64,000 nucleotides of DNA from Costus lasius. Its lineage: Eukaryota; Streptophyta; Magnoliopsida; Zingiberales; Costaceae. The position numbers and the translations under genes are program-made. Location: positions 13,608,501 through 13,672,500 of the forward strand of contig CM050447.1 of NCBI GenBank assembly GCA_027563935.2, given 5' to 3'. The notes under the pieces are model-generated. The model searched no databases and was not told where the DNA came from. It saw only the letters and a list, made by a program, of their open reading frames with translations. Shown here in pieces: positions 1-9,568 of this stretch; position 1 is the stretch's first letter, and the number at the start of each line of letters is the position of its first letter.

Positions 1-57
1 AATAAATATATTGAGCGTTCAAGTGACAAATTATTACAACTGAAGGTGTTTCAATAG

Positions 58-705
58 CAACATGGACGAAATGGTCAGTAGATCAACATCGCAAGGCAAA
101 GTGAATCAGAAGTTCATACAACCTCGACTACTATATGGGTATCTGTATTGGCTTTTGATACGTCTTAAATCATGTATGTTTCAATTTCAACGAAAAAGTG
201 TTCAAGATAGAGACGCATAATTCTTGCATGGTATAAAAAAAAGCAAGTTTCTGGTTTCAAATTTAATGAACTGCGATCTCCTATGAACTGCATTACTTTG
301 CTTATTCCCAGTTCTCATATTAGATGATCAGTTGCTACCGGACCTATATCACTTACAGTAGTTCTTCATCTCTCATCGTTTTCCACTGGAGATATGTGAT
401 CATTGTTGCCTTGCTTTGCTCTATTTTCTAATTGTTTTGTTGCTCAACTAATGTGATATCGCATCAGTCTTGTCTATAGGTTAGTTCCTGAGACACATCC
501 AGATCCACTCCTACCCAGAGATCCAGCAATGAGGGGGTATCACACTGTGAGGGAGGAAGATATCATTCCAAATACAGAGCGGCGTATCTATGATAGATCG
601 TTCGACCGCCGAACAGCAGTCCTAGAAGATCGAAACCACCAGCGTGTGGCAAATGCGCCCGTTTCTTCTCGCTACGCATTTGCTGGTGCCAATAGATATC
701 TCTAG
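58..705 (+). CDS. C-terminal two exons of an unrecognised protein (5' end outside window)
   Basis: Two exons join cleanly in phase. The first runs about 58-138 (acceptor TAG at 55-57, donor GT at 139-140). The second runs 480-705 (acceptor AG at 478-479, stop TAG 703-705). The donor leaves two bases of a Gly codon and the acceptor supplies the third, which supports the model. The second exon encodes about 75 residues starting LVPETHPDPLLPRDPAMRGY, then a charged Arg/Glu/Asp stretch, and ends SSRYAFAGANRYL. I see no domain I can name. The rest of the gene lies upstream of the window. The start of the first exon is the least certain boundary. Function unknown. Confidence 0.6.
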
Positions 706-3186
706 CTTGGTTGACACAATGGTCTTTCTCATGTTACTAGCTCACATTTCACTTGAATGTTTATGTTTCAAGTCGGTGGTACTGAATATTTTGGGTTAGC
801 ATGTAGAGGCTGGTGTTTAAACGCTAAGCTCTGTAGAAGACCTTCGCTCGGTTAATTGCATGATGGTCTGACTGTTTGCATTTCTTTCAATGGATTTCTT
901 AGAATTTGTTTGGTAAAATACTAATTAATCTTTAAACTGATTATGTTATTATCAGTATAAATTTTTCTTGTCGTTGTAATTTTTTGTTTACATAATCTTT
1001 TAGTAGTTAGTAGAACATGTTAATGTTCACTCAAAAGTCATTGTTTGTACGTATGTCTTTTACATTGTAATTAGGGAAAATTATAGTTGCACTCTGAATT
1101 TAATCTTTTTATCTCTTTATCTACCCTTGTTATTCGCCTTTGAATCATCTAGTACCAAGGACATGCTCCTGATAATGTCTTGTTATTCCCTGAATCATTG
1201 TTTCCCTACCAATGTTAGACGACTGTCATCTCTCATAGTTGTTGAGTTCCATCTTAGTTGCCGCTTGATGCCCTAAAATCAGTAGGCTGCTTCCTCATGC
1301 ATTCAGTGAACCCATGCCTTTGCTTGTCTTGATGTTGTCATCGTTGCCAGTTGCCTCAACGGCATTGTTGCAGCATCCTCATTCTATATCTCTACGCCCT
1401 AGTCTTTTTACTCTATTTTATTGTTTTCAACTTGCTGAACAACATTGTTGTAACATCCTTACGTCTCTGCTTCCTAGTTTCAGACTCCATTTTATTGTTT
1501 TAACTTGCTGCGTCGATGAAGCTTCTACAACAACCCTCTCCTCTTTGTTCGTCTATGATGATAACTCGTTCTCACTCGCTACCTTGTTACGCTGAAATAT
1601 GCCACCATCCATTTAAACCGACAAGGCGACAACCTTTCAAAACATAGCATTGTAGTTAGGGAAGATTATAAATGAAACTCTAATTGCCTTCTAAAATATT
1701 TCTAGTTGCTCTCAGTCTCTATTATATTTTCTTAATTTGTCAGTTCCTCTCCTCGGCTTACTACATCTTTAGGTGTTTTTCTTTGACCATGAGATTATCC
1801 TTACTTTAATTTCTACCATATTTTGGTAAAATTCTTAGATAGCAAAAATAAAAAAGGAAAATAGTAGGATAAAAAATCTCCTAAAAAATAATAAATAATA
1901 AATTGTTTTTAGATCTAAGACACTTGAGTTATTATTATTACCTAATGGATTTGTTCTTCGGTTGGATCATATGACATTATATTTAGTCTCAAAATATGCT
2001 AACTAGTAAGTATTCTTGGTGAAATGAGTTCCTTCATAAATACACTTTTATTTTAATACATTGTCTTTGTAATGAAAATAAACTAATTGATATGTTGGGT
2101 ATATTTGTTGTCATGTTACATGTGATCGTTCATGTTTTAGGACTTGATTGCTAAAAGATTGATAACAACCTCAAGAATTCATAACAATAATTAAACTTTA
2201 GTACTAAAGTTTAGAACTAAGTATTATATATTGGCTTTTAAGCCATTGTCGTTGAATAGGAATATTACCAAAAGGCATCAATCTTTCAAAATTATTTTTA
2301 GTATTGTGCTTGTTAATTATGCAGGGCTAACAAACATAATATTAAGCTTTACATATTATTGTACATATACTAGACGAGTTAGAGAAAGATATTAGTATGA
2401 ATATTGTCCTAGAGCTACTTAAATAACTTGTCACAATTCTATCTTTAGTAGATAAGTTTTTTAATATGGCATATTTCTCTTATGTAGTAAACTAGTGATG
2501 CCTATCGATCAGCTAAATTGTTTGTCATAAAAATTATAAGATTAGTTAGGTTGTGTTAAGCTAAATGTTAATCTTTTTAGCAATTTTCAAAGTCCTATTA
2601 GAAAATTTTTGATACACATCTTTGCGCTCATCACCAAATAAATATATATTCAAATTAAGTTTATGAATTATAGTTCACATCACCTCTTTTATGTGCACTG
2701 TTGGCAATTGATTGTGAATCGAGATCTACATTTACTAATTACCTAATTTACCTATAATAGTTCAATTAATAAGTTCATTGGCAAATTAATTCTATCTCAT
2801 TATCTCATTTCACTATTTAGCTAATTGCTTATTCTTTTCTAATTATGAATAGATTTAAATATTAGCCCATTTTCAATATTAAAGAATTGATACGTTATCA
2901 AGATAAGTTTTCTTAATCATATTCTTGAGAAAAATCTTTTTTTTTTACATCAAGTCAAGTCAATGAATGGAAAAAAAATTCTTATGCATGGTCCAGTTTA
3001 GGATCGTTCAAGCGGTTAATTAAATCTTGAATACTGCTTTAAAATTCGTATAATATTAGTTATACGAATTTTAAAATAACATAATGAAGAGGAACATTTT
3101 TTCCTTGCAAATTTTGGGATGCTTCATTTTTTAATAAAAAAGTATTTTAAAATTTTTTTTAATAGAAATGATCTACACATCCTAAG
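706..3186. other. AT-rich intergenic stretch
   Basis: No convincing gene. It probably begins with the 3' UTR of the preceding gene. An imperfect tandem repeat of about 80 bp lies near 1363-1512 (both units contain ACATTGTTG-type and TTTTATTGTTTT-type segments); the open frame over it has no protein features. A perfect hairpin near 3038-3075 is listed separately. Confidence 0.6.
3038..3075. repeat. Perfect 16-bp inverted repeat with 6-nt loop
   Basis: Arm 3038-3053 (TTTAAAATTCGTATAA) is the exact reverse complement of 3060-3075, separated by TATTAG. It sits in AT-rich intergenic DNA. It could be the core of a small MITE or a plain palindrome; no target duplication was identified. Confidence 0.7.
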
Positions 3187-3227
3187 CTATCCAATGGTAC
3201 TAATATTGCTATGAATAAAATTACTAA
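3187..3227. repeat. Extra copy of the 5' end of the inverted-repeat element at 4463-4633
   Basis: The 41 bases match 4463-4503 apart from a few substitutions (both begin CTATCCAATGGT and end AAAATTACTAA). Without the intervening 3228-4456 segment the two copies would be a direct tandem duplication of about 42 bp. Confidence 0.7.
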
Positions 3228-4456
3228 CCGGTGGTCCGACGGAACACCAGATCGTGCGTGAGATCCTAGGGTTTCCGGCACAAAACTTTCCTCAAACAGA
3301 AAACTCTAACTTCCCCGTACAAGTTTTATCCCCAAATCCAAGAGACGAACGGAAAAATCGGAAAACCCTAAACCCAATTCAGATTTACCTCAATTTTGAC
3401 CGGTCAACTCCCAAATCAAATTTGACCTGAGAGTCAAAATTGCATAGCGCCGCACTCGCTGAATTTCGAAAACACGATGACGTCACGCCGACGTCAGTCG
3501 CGAAATCGAATTCTATGTTGACCCTCCTTCGTTGACCCGCTTCAAAACACGCGCCCGTGTTTCGTCCCCGTTGCGTGCAGCGGTCGAACGCGGTTTCCTT
3601 GTCGAGTGTCGCCTGCTTGCCCGAGCGCCGAACGCAGCCGCCGATGCCGCCGGAACTCCTCCCGTCAGCCTGTGTACGCCGCTGACCCAGAAAACGTCGC
3701 TGCTGCTGGTGACGGAAGAAACACACAGAAACGTTGGAAACAGAGGGTGGAAGAAAAGCTTAGATTTCACCTGGTTTAAGCTACAAAAGCTTCCCTCACG
3801 GTCGTCAACCCCAGTCGCCAACTCCCCTTGTCCCGCCCTTGCCGGTCGACCCCTGTCGCCAATTACAGATCGCTCAAGGCTCCTCACAGTTTTCTCTCGC
3901 CATCTGGCGTCCCCCAGACGTCGACTCACTCAGGATTCTACTCTTAATCCTCTCAAGATGTCGATGAGGCTCCCTCGAAGATGCTCTTCCCTTCGTTTGA
4001 TCGCCCTCCATCGCCTTTACAGGGGAGAGCGCCGCCCGATTTCTTCGCGCCATCCGCTAATGCCGCTGAAGCTTCGTCTGAAGATGTCGATGAAGACCTC
4101 ACCCGCTCCTCTTTAAGAGACAAGCCGCCTCCAAATCCCCCTTCGCTCCAGCGTCCGGATCTTCCGCCGGAGGCTGTGTCCGGAGAAGTTTTCATCGCCG
4201 CATCAACGCCTGCGTCCATCGCGATTGGAGATGAAGCCGTTGCCGTGTCCGCATTCGACGAAGACGCCACCGCCGCAATGCTCGCATATGATCTCGCTCC
4301 GTGTACGTGTCCCGCATGGATTGGAGAGCGAGATTTTGGGGTCAACGCTTTGATTTTGATCGCCCTTTCCCCAATTAGGGCTTCCGCGTTTGCCTCTTAC
4401 GCATGGGCTGCTGTTTGGCTTGGGCCAGACTTGGCCCACTAGTCCAAGGGCCTAAC
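3228..4456. mobile_element. 1.23-kb GC-rich insertion flanked by ACTAA repeats (unclassified, possible solo LTR)
   Basis: A sharp jump to GC-rich sequence lies between 5-bp direct repeats ACTAA at 3223-3227 and 4457-4461. Inserts with 5-bp target duplications are typical of LTR retrotransposons, and on the minus strand the segment begins near TGTTAGGCCC. However, clear TG...CA ends are not present, so the class is open. Open frames occur on both strands (for example plus 3981-4442 and minus 3953-4345), low in complexity and rich in Ala/Ser/Pro. They look like byproducts of high GC and are not called as genes. A captured promoter or exon segment is an alternative. Confidence 0.45.
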
Positions 4457-4462
4457 ACTAAG

Positions 4463-4633
4463 CTATCCAATGGTCCCAATATTGCTATGAATAAAATTAC
4501 TAACCTAAACATTTTGAAAAAAAAAATAAAAGTGAATAATAGTATTTTTTTTTATTTTTTATATAAAATATTTAGATTAATTTCTCATTATGTGTGTAAT
4601 CTTGTTTATAACAATATTGGTATCATTGGATAG
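4463..4633. mobile_element. Short inverted-repeat element (MITE-like), about 171 bp
   Basis: It begins CTATCCAATGGTCCCAATAT and ends with the near reverse complement (AACAATATTGG...CATTGGATAG), giving terminal inverted repeats of about 25 bp with a few mismatches. The interior is AT-rich with no coding capacity. The left flank is TAAG and the right flank TTTAA, so a TAA/TTA-type 3-bp target duplication (Harbinger-like) is possible but not exact. Confidence 0.6.
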
Positions 4634-6596
4634 TTTAAAATTTATAAATAATTTTTATAATTTTTTTTTAAAATTTTTAGGGAGAAAATGAGTACCCAAC
4701 TTAGAAAAATTATGCAGGTCCCGCTGCGAAAACTTTTTCCGATGATGAGGGCACGGCGCTTGACAATTCTGGGCGGGGCCGCGCGTTGGAAAATTTTTTC
4801 AATGGAGGGGGATTCGATCCAAAAACGCATCAATTCATTCGCCGTCCCAAATCCCTAGAAAGCAGCATCATCGCGAGCGGCGGCAGCGGCATGGAGAAGG
4901 CGGTGAAGAAGTCCGTGAAGGACGTATTTCCGCACGAGTTCGTCACAGCCTCCTCTGCCCACCTCAAGAGATCCGGCAAGGTGACGCCCATCTTCTCCTC
5001 TCCGTTTTTTCCTCTTTCAATTCGGTCATGCTGTTCCGTTTTGGTACTTGCAATTTTGGCATGGTAATATAGGTTTTTCCTTTCATTGCTTTCATTTTGA
5101 TTGATTAATAATCTTTGCGTCCTGGATTTTGTCGTCCTTCAATTGGGGCTCGTATTGTTGTTCAATTAGGGAGAAGAATACTGTCCATTTTTGCTTCTGG
5201 TTATGCTAACGGATTTAAAATGCCATTTGTTGAAGAAGTGACAAATCAATTAAATCAGCGTTTATTAGGGCTATCTTGATAATCCGATATTAGGCGTTCT
5301 TTTGTTATGTAGTTGCAATGTATCCTGAATGTTTTCCCTTCAGAATTCCAATTGTTTAGGTAGTAGCATACTATTAAAAAGGAAATAACTTAGCAGGAGG
5401 GAAGACATCTTATCACCTTTTCAGCCCTCGAATTGCATATTTGCATTTAAGTGTAAAAAAGTGACTGAAGAACTTTGACTTTCTAAATGTAACAAGTATC
5501 AACCGTGCAGATGAGGGACTAGGAGGAATATTTGTTATACATGACTACCTTGAACACCACTTTCTTTTGAAATGACGATCTTGTGATTTTTTAAAGTGAA
5601 TTGATTGGTATACCAATGACAATTAAGCTTGATTAAGTCAGGTATTCTATTAGACCTGACCCATTTATAGTGGGTTTGGCTGCTTGATTACTCTATTATG
5701 GTGGATTTTGGTTTCATATATGTAATTAGATTCAGTTTAGGGTTGGATTTATCCTTAGAGATACCTTGAACTCAATTGCTGATTATAAAATAAGATTAGA
5801 ACATGATCTTATTTTTATAATCCTAATCCTCCCAAACTCTCCCCTAATCTCTAACTTGCTGCCTGCATGTTGTCTTCACTCCCCTGTGGCCTCATTGGCA
5901 CGGCTCTCTGCCCCCTCAGGGGCCAACACTACTCTCTGCTCTCTCACACGCACCACTCCCCTCGTCGATGCTGCTCTTGCTTCCTTGCAGCTCCCTTTCA
6001 GCATTTATTCGCCTGCAGCTTGGTTAATGCCACGCCCGTTCTTTTACATTCAGATGCTGCTTCATGACTTTTTCAATGTCACTCTTGCTATCTTGTGGCT
6101 TCGCGGGCATTCCTTCCTCTCCCTCATGACATTCAAGGTGACATGGTGATGCCTAACGCAGGTATTAAGCCTGATTTCTATACTCAGGGTTGGAATCAGT
6201 TAGGTATAAAAGGTACTAAACCCATTGTCATTGCTAGGTTTGTATTAGTTGTAAGCTGATGGTTGAAAGATTTCTAATGAGTCCCATGTTTTGCTTCTCT
6301 TTGTCTCCTTTTTGGACAAATGAGTTGCACTTGAGAATGAAAAAAAAAACACTTAAATTATAAATGCTAATATTTTTTGCACTTCGACATACCCTAATCC
6401 ACTATGTTCTGATTTCATATTTTTGCTTTATGGATAGATGGAACTTCCTGAGTGGACAGACATCGTGAAGACTGGAAGGTTCAAGGAACTTGCTCCTTGA
6501 TCCTGACTGGGTACTATATCAGAGCCGGTAACTTCACTCAGACAAACTACATCAGTTCTTTTATGGTTCTAATATCTCCAGTAAACTAATGCTGCA

Positions 6597-6736
6597 GCTT
6601 CGATGGCCAGGAAGATATATTTAAGGGACGACATTGGAGTTGGCGGCTTTCAGAAGAGTTATGGAGGCTTCGATGGCCAGGAAGATATATTTAAGGGACG
6701 ACATTGGAGTTGGCGGCTTTCAGAAGAGTTATGGAG
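6597..6736 (+). repeat. 70-bp exact tandem duplication inside eS19 exon 3
   Basis: Unit 6597-6666 is repeated at 6667-6736 (each starts GCTTCGATGGCCAGGAAGAT and ends TTATGGAG). The duplicated DNA covers the acceptor-side coding sequence SMARKIYLR through the following Gly-rich segment. Seventy bases shift the frame by one. Confidence 0.9.
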
Positions 6737-6930
6737 GCCGAAAGAGGAGCGGAAGTCGGCCACCACATTTCTGTAAGAGCAGTGGAGCAATTGCTCACCT
6801 TATTTTACAGCAGTTACAGGCTATAAATATCATTGAAATTGACCCTAAAAGGTGAGCATTTCTTTCATTTTGTTCTCATATTTATGCTATCATTTAGCAT
6901 AACTTGTTTTTCTTCTTTGAAAATATGTGT

Positions 6931-7016
6931 TGAGTTTTGAACTCAACAAACATGAAATCATATTTTTACTTTCATTTTGATTTTGAACTCAACAAACATG
7001 AAATCATATTGAGACT
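6931..7016 (+). repeat. Local direct duplication in eS19 intron 3
   Basis: The segment TTTTGAACTCAACAAACATG followed by AAATCATATT occurs near 6935 and again near 6980. It is a short duplication within the first part of the intron. Confidence 0.7.
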
Positions 7017-7189
7017 ACTCGATTCCATTTTCGGTGTTGTCACAAACTTTTTGCTTTCTTTTATGATTTACACGACTTGTGAATCTAACTACTAATTGCA
7101 TGTTGCTAGGGGGATTTACGTGTTCTATATATTTGACGACTAATCAGGGTTACTAGGATAACATTCTACCTCAAAATGGTAAATGCTTT

Positions 7190-8050
7190 GTAGGATTGAA
7201 ACATAGGATTGGAACGTAGAATTGTAAGATCCTACTCAAAGGCAAAAAATTATTTTTTAAAAACATTATTCATATATTAATAGTAATGTGAACATTATAA
7301 TAAAAATAAATAATAATAAAATAACAATACCTATTGAGTATCAAATAGGGTCAAATATTTATAATCAGGGAATTAGCGAAATTAGATATTGACAATTAAG
7401 TAATATTAATGCAAGTAGATAAAAATAAAATCACATCCGACTTGCATAAGTAGAATAGAAGTTCATGGAGTAATATTAATGCAAGTAGACAAAAATAAAA
7501 TCATGTCCGACTTGCAGAAGTAGAATAGTAGAAGTTCATGGATAAAAGGAAGTGTGCTCACCACATCACAAAAATTTGTCTGCCACCTTAATGCTGAACA
7601 CGAAGGCGAAAAACAGAAGAACAAAAGTCAAAACTGAGTCGTTGCGAATGAATAACAAACAAATGATGGAAAACAAATAGCTAAACTCTAAGTCATTCTA
7701 GATGAATCTCTTTGGTTTGGGGAGAAACCAGCAAAGAAGTGTTTGATGAGGTGAGGCTGCAAGGAACAGAACGGGTGACGCGGGAAGATTAGCTAGCAAA
7801 AATTAAGTTATTGGATTAGAAAATGGGTTTCCGATCTATGATATATTACCATTTATTAGTGACCCATTTATTTACTTTGGATCGGTAGGATCAAATGATC
7901 CCAACTGATCCCACGACTCAGAACGGTGTTCCTACCGTTCCCATGTGGTCTCCGACCCTGCTACCAATCCTAAACAGGTTGGCTGATTCAGGTTGTAGGA
8001 TGATCCAACGACTCGAGACTCATTTCTTTCAACCCTGCTGGTAGTAATTG
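7190..8050. repeat. Probable inserted repeat in eS19 intron 3, containing a ~70-bp tandem duplication
   Basis: The stretch differs in texture from the flanking intron. It contains a tandem duplication near 7401-7544 (units starting TAATATTAATGCAAGTAGA). Related words such as AGGATTGG at the left and CCAATCCTA at the right hint at inverted termini, but I could not define exact ends or a target duplication. Confidence 0.35.
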
Positions 8051-8387
8051 CAGACTCCTGGATTTAACATATGAAGATAATGTTTATGGGGTATAAAAAT
8101 TAGCACATATGAATATAGTTGACATGGTATATAAGTATAACAAAAACCTGCGAGCATGATATCCTCATATTTTTCACCTCATAGTTTTTTTTGTTTCATG
8201 CATTCCTATTGAATGATACTTTCACTATGGCCAATAATGTAATTTACAATGTCTAATGATCTGATATGTTGATACAAACTCCCTCAGCCGTCACCGGTGA
8301 GAATCGTGCAAAGCACGCCCTAAACAAGAAGATAACTAAACACTCGATAAAAAAAACCTCAAACTAAACCCTAGACCCTTATTTATA

Positions 8388-8512
8388 TTGCCCTCTTCAC
8401 ACCCCTTTTTCACACCCTTTCCCCTCGCACCCCTTCCTTCGCACCCCTTTCTTCACACCCCTTCCTTCACACTCTTTCACACCCCTTCCTTCACACCCCT
8501 TTCTTCACTATT
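8388..8512 (+). repeat. Pyrimidine-rich imperfect tandem repeat (CTTCACACCCCTT-type)
   Basis: Repeated blocks of CACCCCTT(T/C)CTTCACAC run across this stretch in the last part of eS19 intron 3. It is a low-complexity minisatellite, possibly part of a larger inserted repeat ending near 8600. Confidence 0.75.
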
Positions 8513-8691
8513 GGGCTTGGGCTGGATCCGAGTATAACATACTAACTCGGATCCATTTTATTACATATCTACTATTAATACTAGGTCCGTAACATATGTT
8601 TCTTTCGTTTTTTTTTTGCGTGTAATTTCAGTGGGTGGAAGATTACTTCTATGGGCAGCGTGATCTTGATCAAGTTGCCGGACGTGTCTAG

Positions 8692-9568
8692 ATGTTACTC
8701 TGCCTTCCTATTCGGGTGGGAATATTTTGCGCGGTTGTTTAGCAATAGAGTTTGGATATGCTATGGGCTTTTGACTTCATGTCTTTGCGTCGGACATTCA
8801 ATCTGCTTGAGATAGACGCTGGTTGGTTGAAAGATATTTTATTTGATTCGGCTTTGAACTTCTTATCCAAGAAATGTATATGCTAATAGGAGTTTTGTTT
8901 TTGTATAACGCAGGGTTTCATTAGACACATCAGAAAGCCTCTTTTTATTATTTGGAGTGCATCCTTGGATCAGCTCTTTTGGTAGATTACTCTTTCTTTT
9001 TATTTTTGAATAGGTCTTGTAGTTGTGAGGTTGACACCATTCTTCATAACTGATTAGTATATGACGCCATTCTGTTTTCCCTTTAAACAACAAGAATATA
9101 GAGAAATTCCTCAGAATAAAAATAATGTATTTTATCAGGTTAATGGCTCCGCCCTCTTAACAGGCACATTGCTTCACCCTCTAAGTAGACATGCATTCGG
9201 ACATATAATATACATGAGTTTCCTTGTATCGTAATACATTCTTTAATTGACAATTTACTGATTTTGCTATACAAACACTATATTCACTGATGACAGGATT
9301 CCTCAAGGGGTCGGCCATTCTATGACCATCTTCTTCCAACAGCCATTGGAAAAAAAGTCACGCATCTCTTTCTTCTGAGACTACATACTTCCTAAAGATG
9401 AACATTAATAATCTATGGCAATAAACAATCAACGTATGTAAGCAAACGAACAACAAATCTTCCGACCAAACTTCTTGATGTTTATGGTTCCTTAATTGAG
9501 GCGATGAATCCGAGCTCTTAGCTCTGTTTGGGGCTCTGATGATGTTTCTCATGCAAACAAAGCTTTAA
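8692..9568. other. Intergenic stretch between eS19 pseudogene and TPX2-like gene
   Basis: It holds the former 3' UTR of the pseudogene and the 3' flank of the minus-strand TPX2-like gene. A minus-strand open frame at 9358-9552 overlaps the possible 3' end of that gene and could belong to an alternative last exon, but phase and splice signals do not support this strongly. Confidence 0.5.

Larger units (their letters stand above)
4891..8691 (+). pseudogene. RPS19: 40S ribosomal protein S19 (eS19) pseudogene, introns retained
   Basis: Four exon-like blocks match eS19. Exon 1 4891-4980 encodes MEKAVKKSVKDVFPHEF..., including the typical VTA.SAHLKRSGK. Exon 2 6438-6527 has ELPEWTDIVKTGRFKELAP. 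Exon 3 6598-6851 has [22 protein letters not shown] and ILQQLQ. Exon 4 8632-8691 carries the region that encodes GQRDLDQVAGR. Breaks: exon 2 has lost two bases after GCTCCT (immediate TGA) and gained one G. Exon 3 carries a 70-bp tandem duplication (not a multiple of three). Exon 4 has lost two single bases and stops early at TAG. Splice sites still look intact and intron 3 is inflated to 1.8 kb by repeats. Because introns are kept, this is a duplicated gene copy, not a processed retrocopy. Functional eS19 is a small-subunit ribosomal protein needed for 18S rRNA maturation. Confidence 0.92.

Noticed and set aside
1314..1595. 93-aa plus-strand open frame
   Set aside because: It lies over an imperfect tandem repeat, is Leu/Ser-rich and has no recognisable domain or splice context.
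3532..4442. Overlapping open frames on both strands (194, 153, 138 and 130 aa)
   Set aside because: They overlap each other in several frames in GC-rich DNA, are rich in Ala/Ser/Pro/Arg and show no domain; they lie inside a probable insertion.
9358..9552. Minus frame that might be an alternative last exon of the TPX2-like gene
   Set aside because: The phase does not match the candidate donor after KKS and no family motif is visible.
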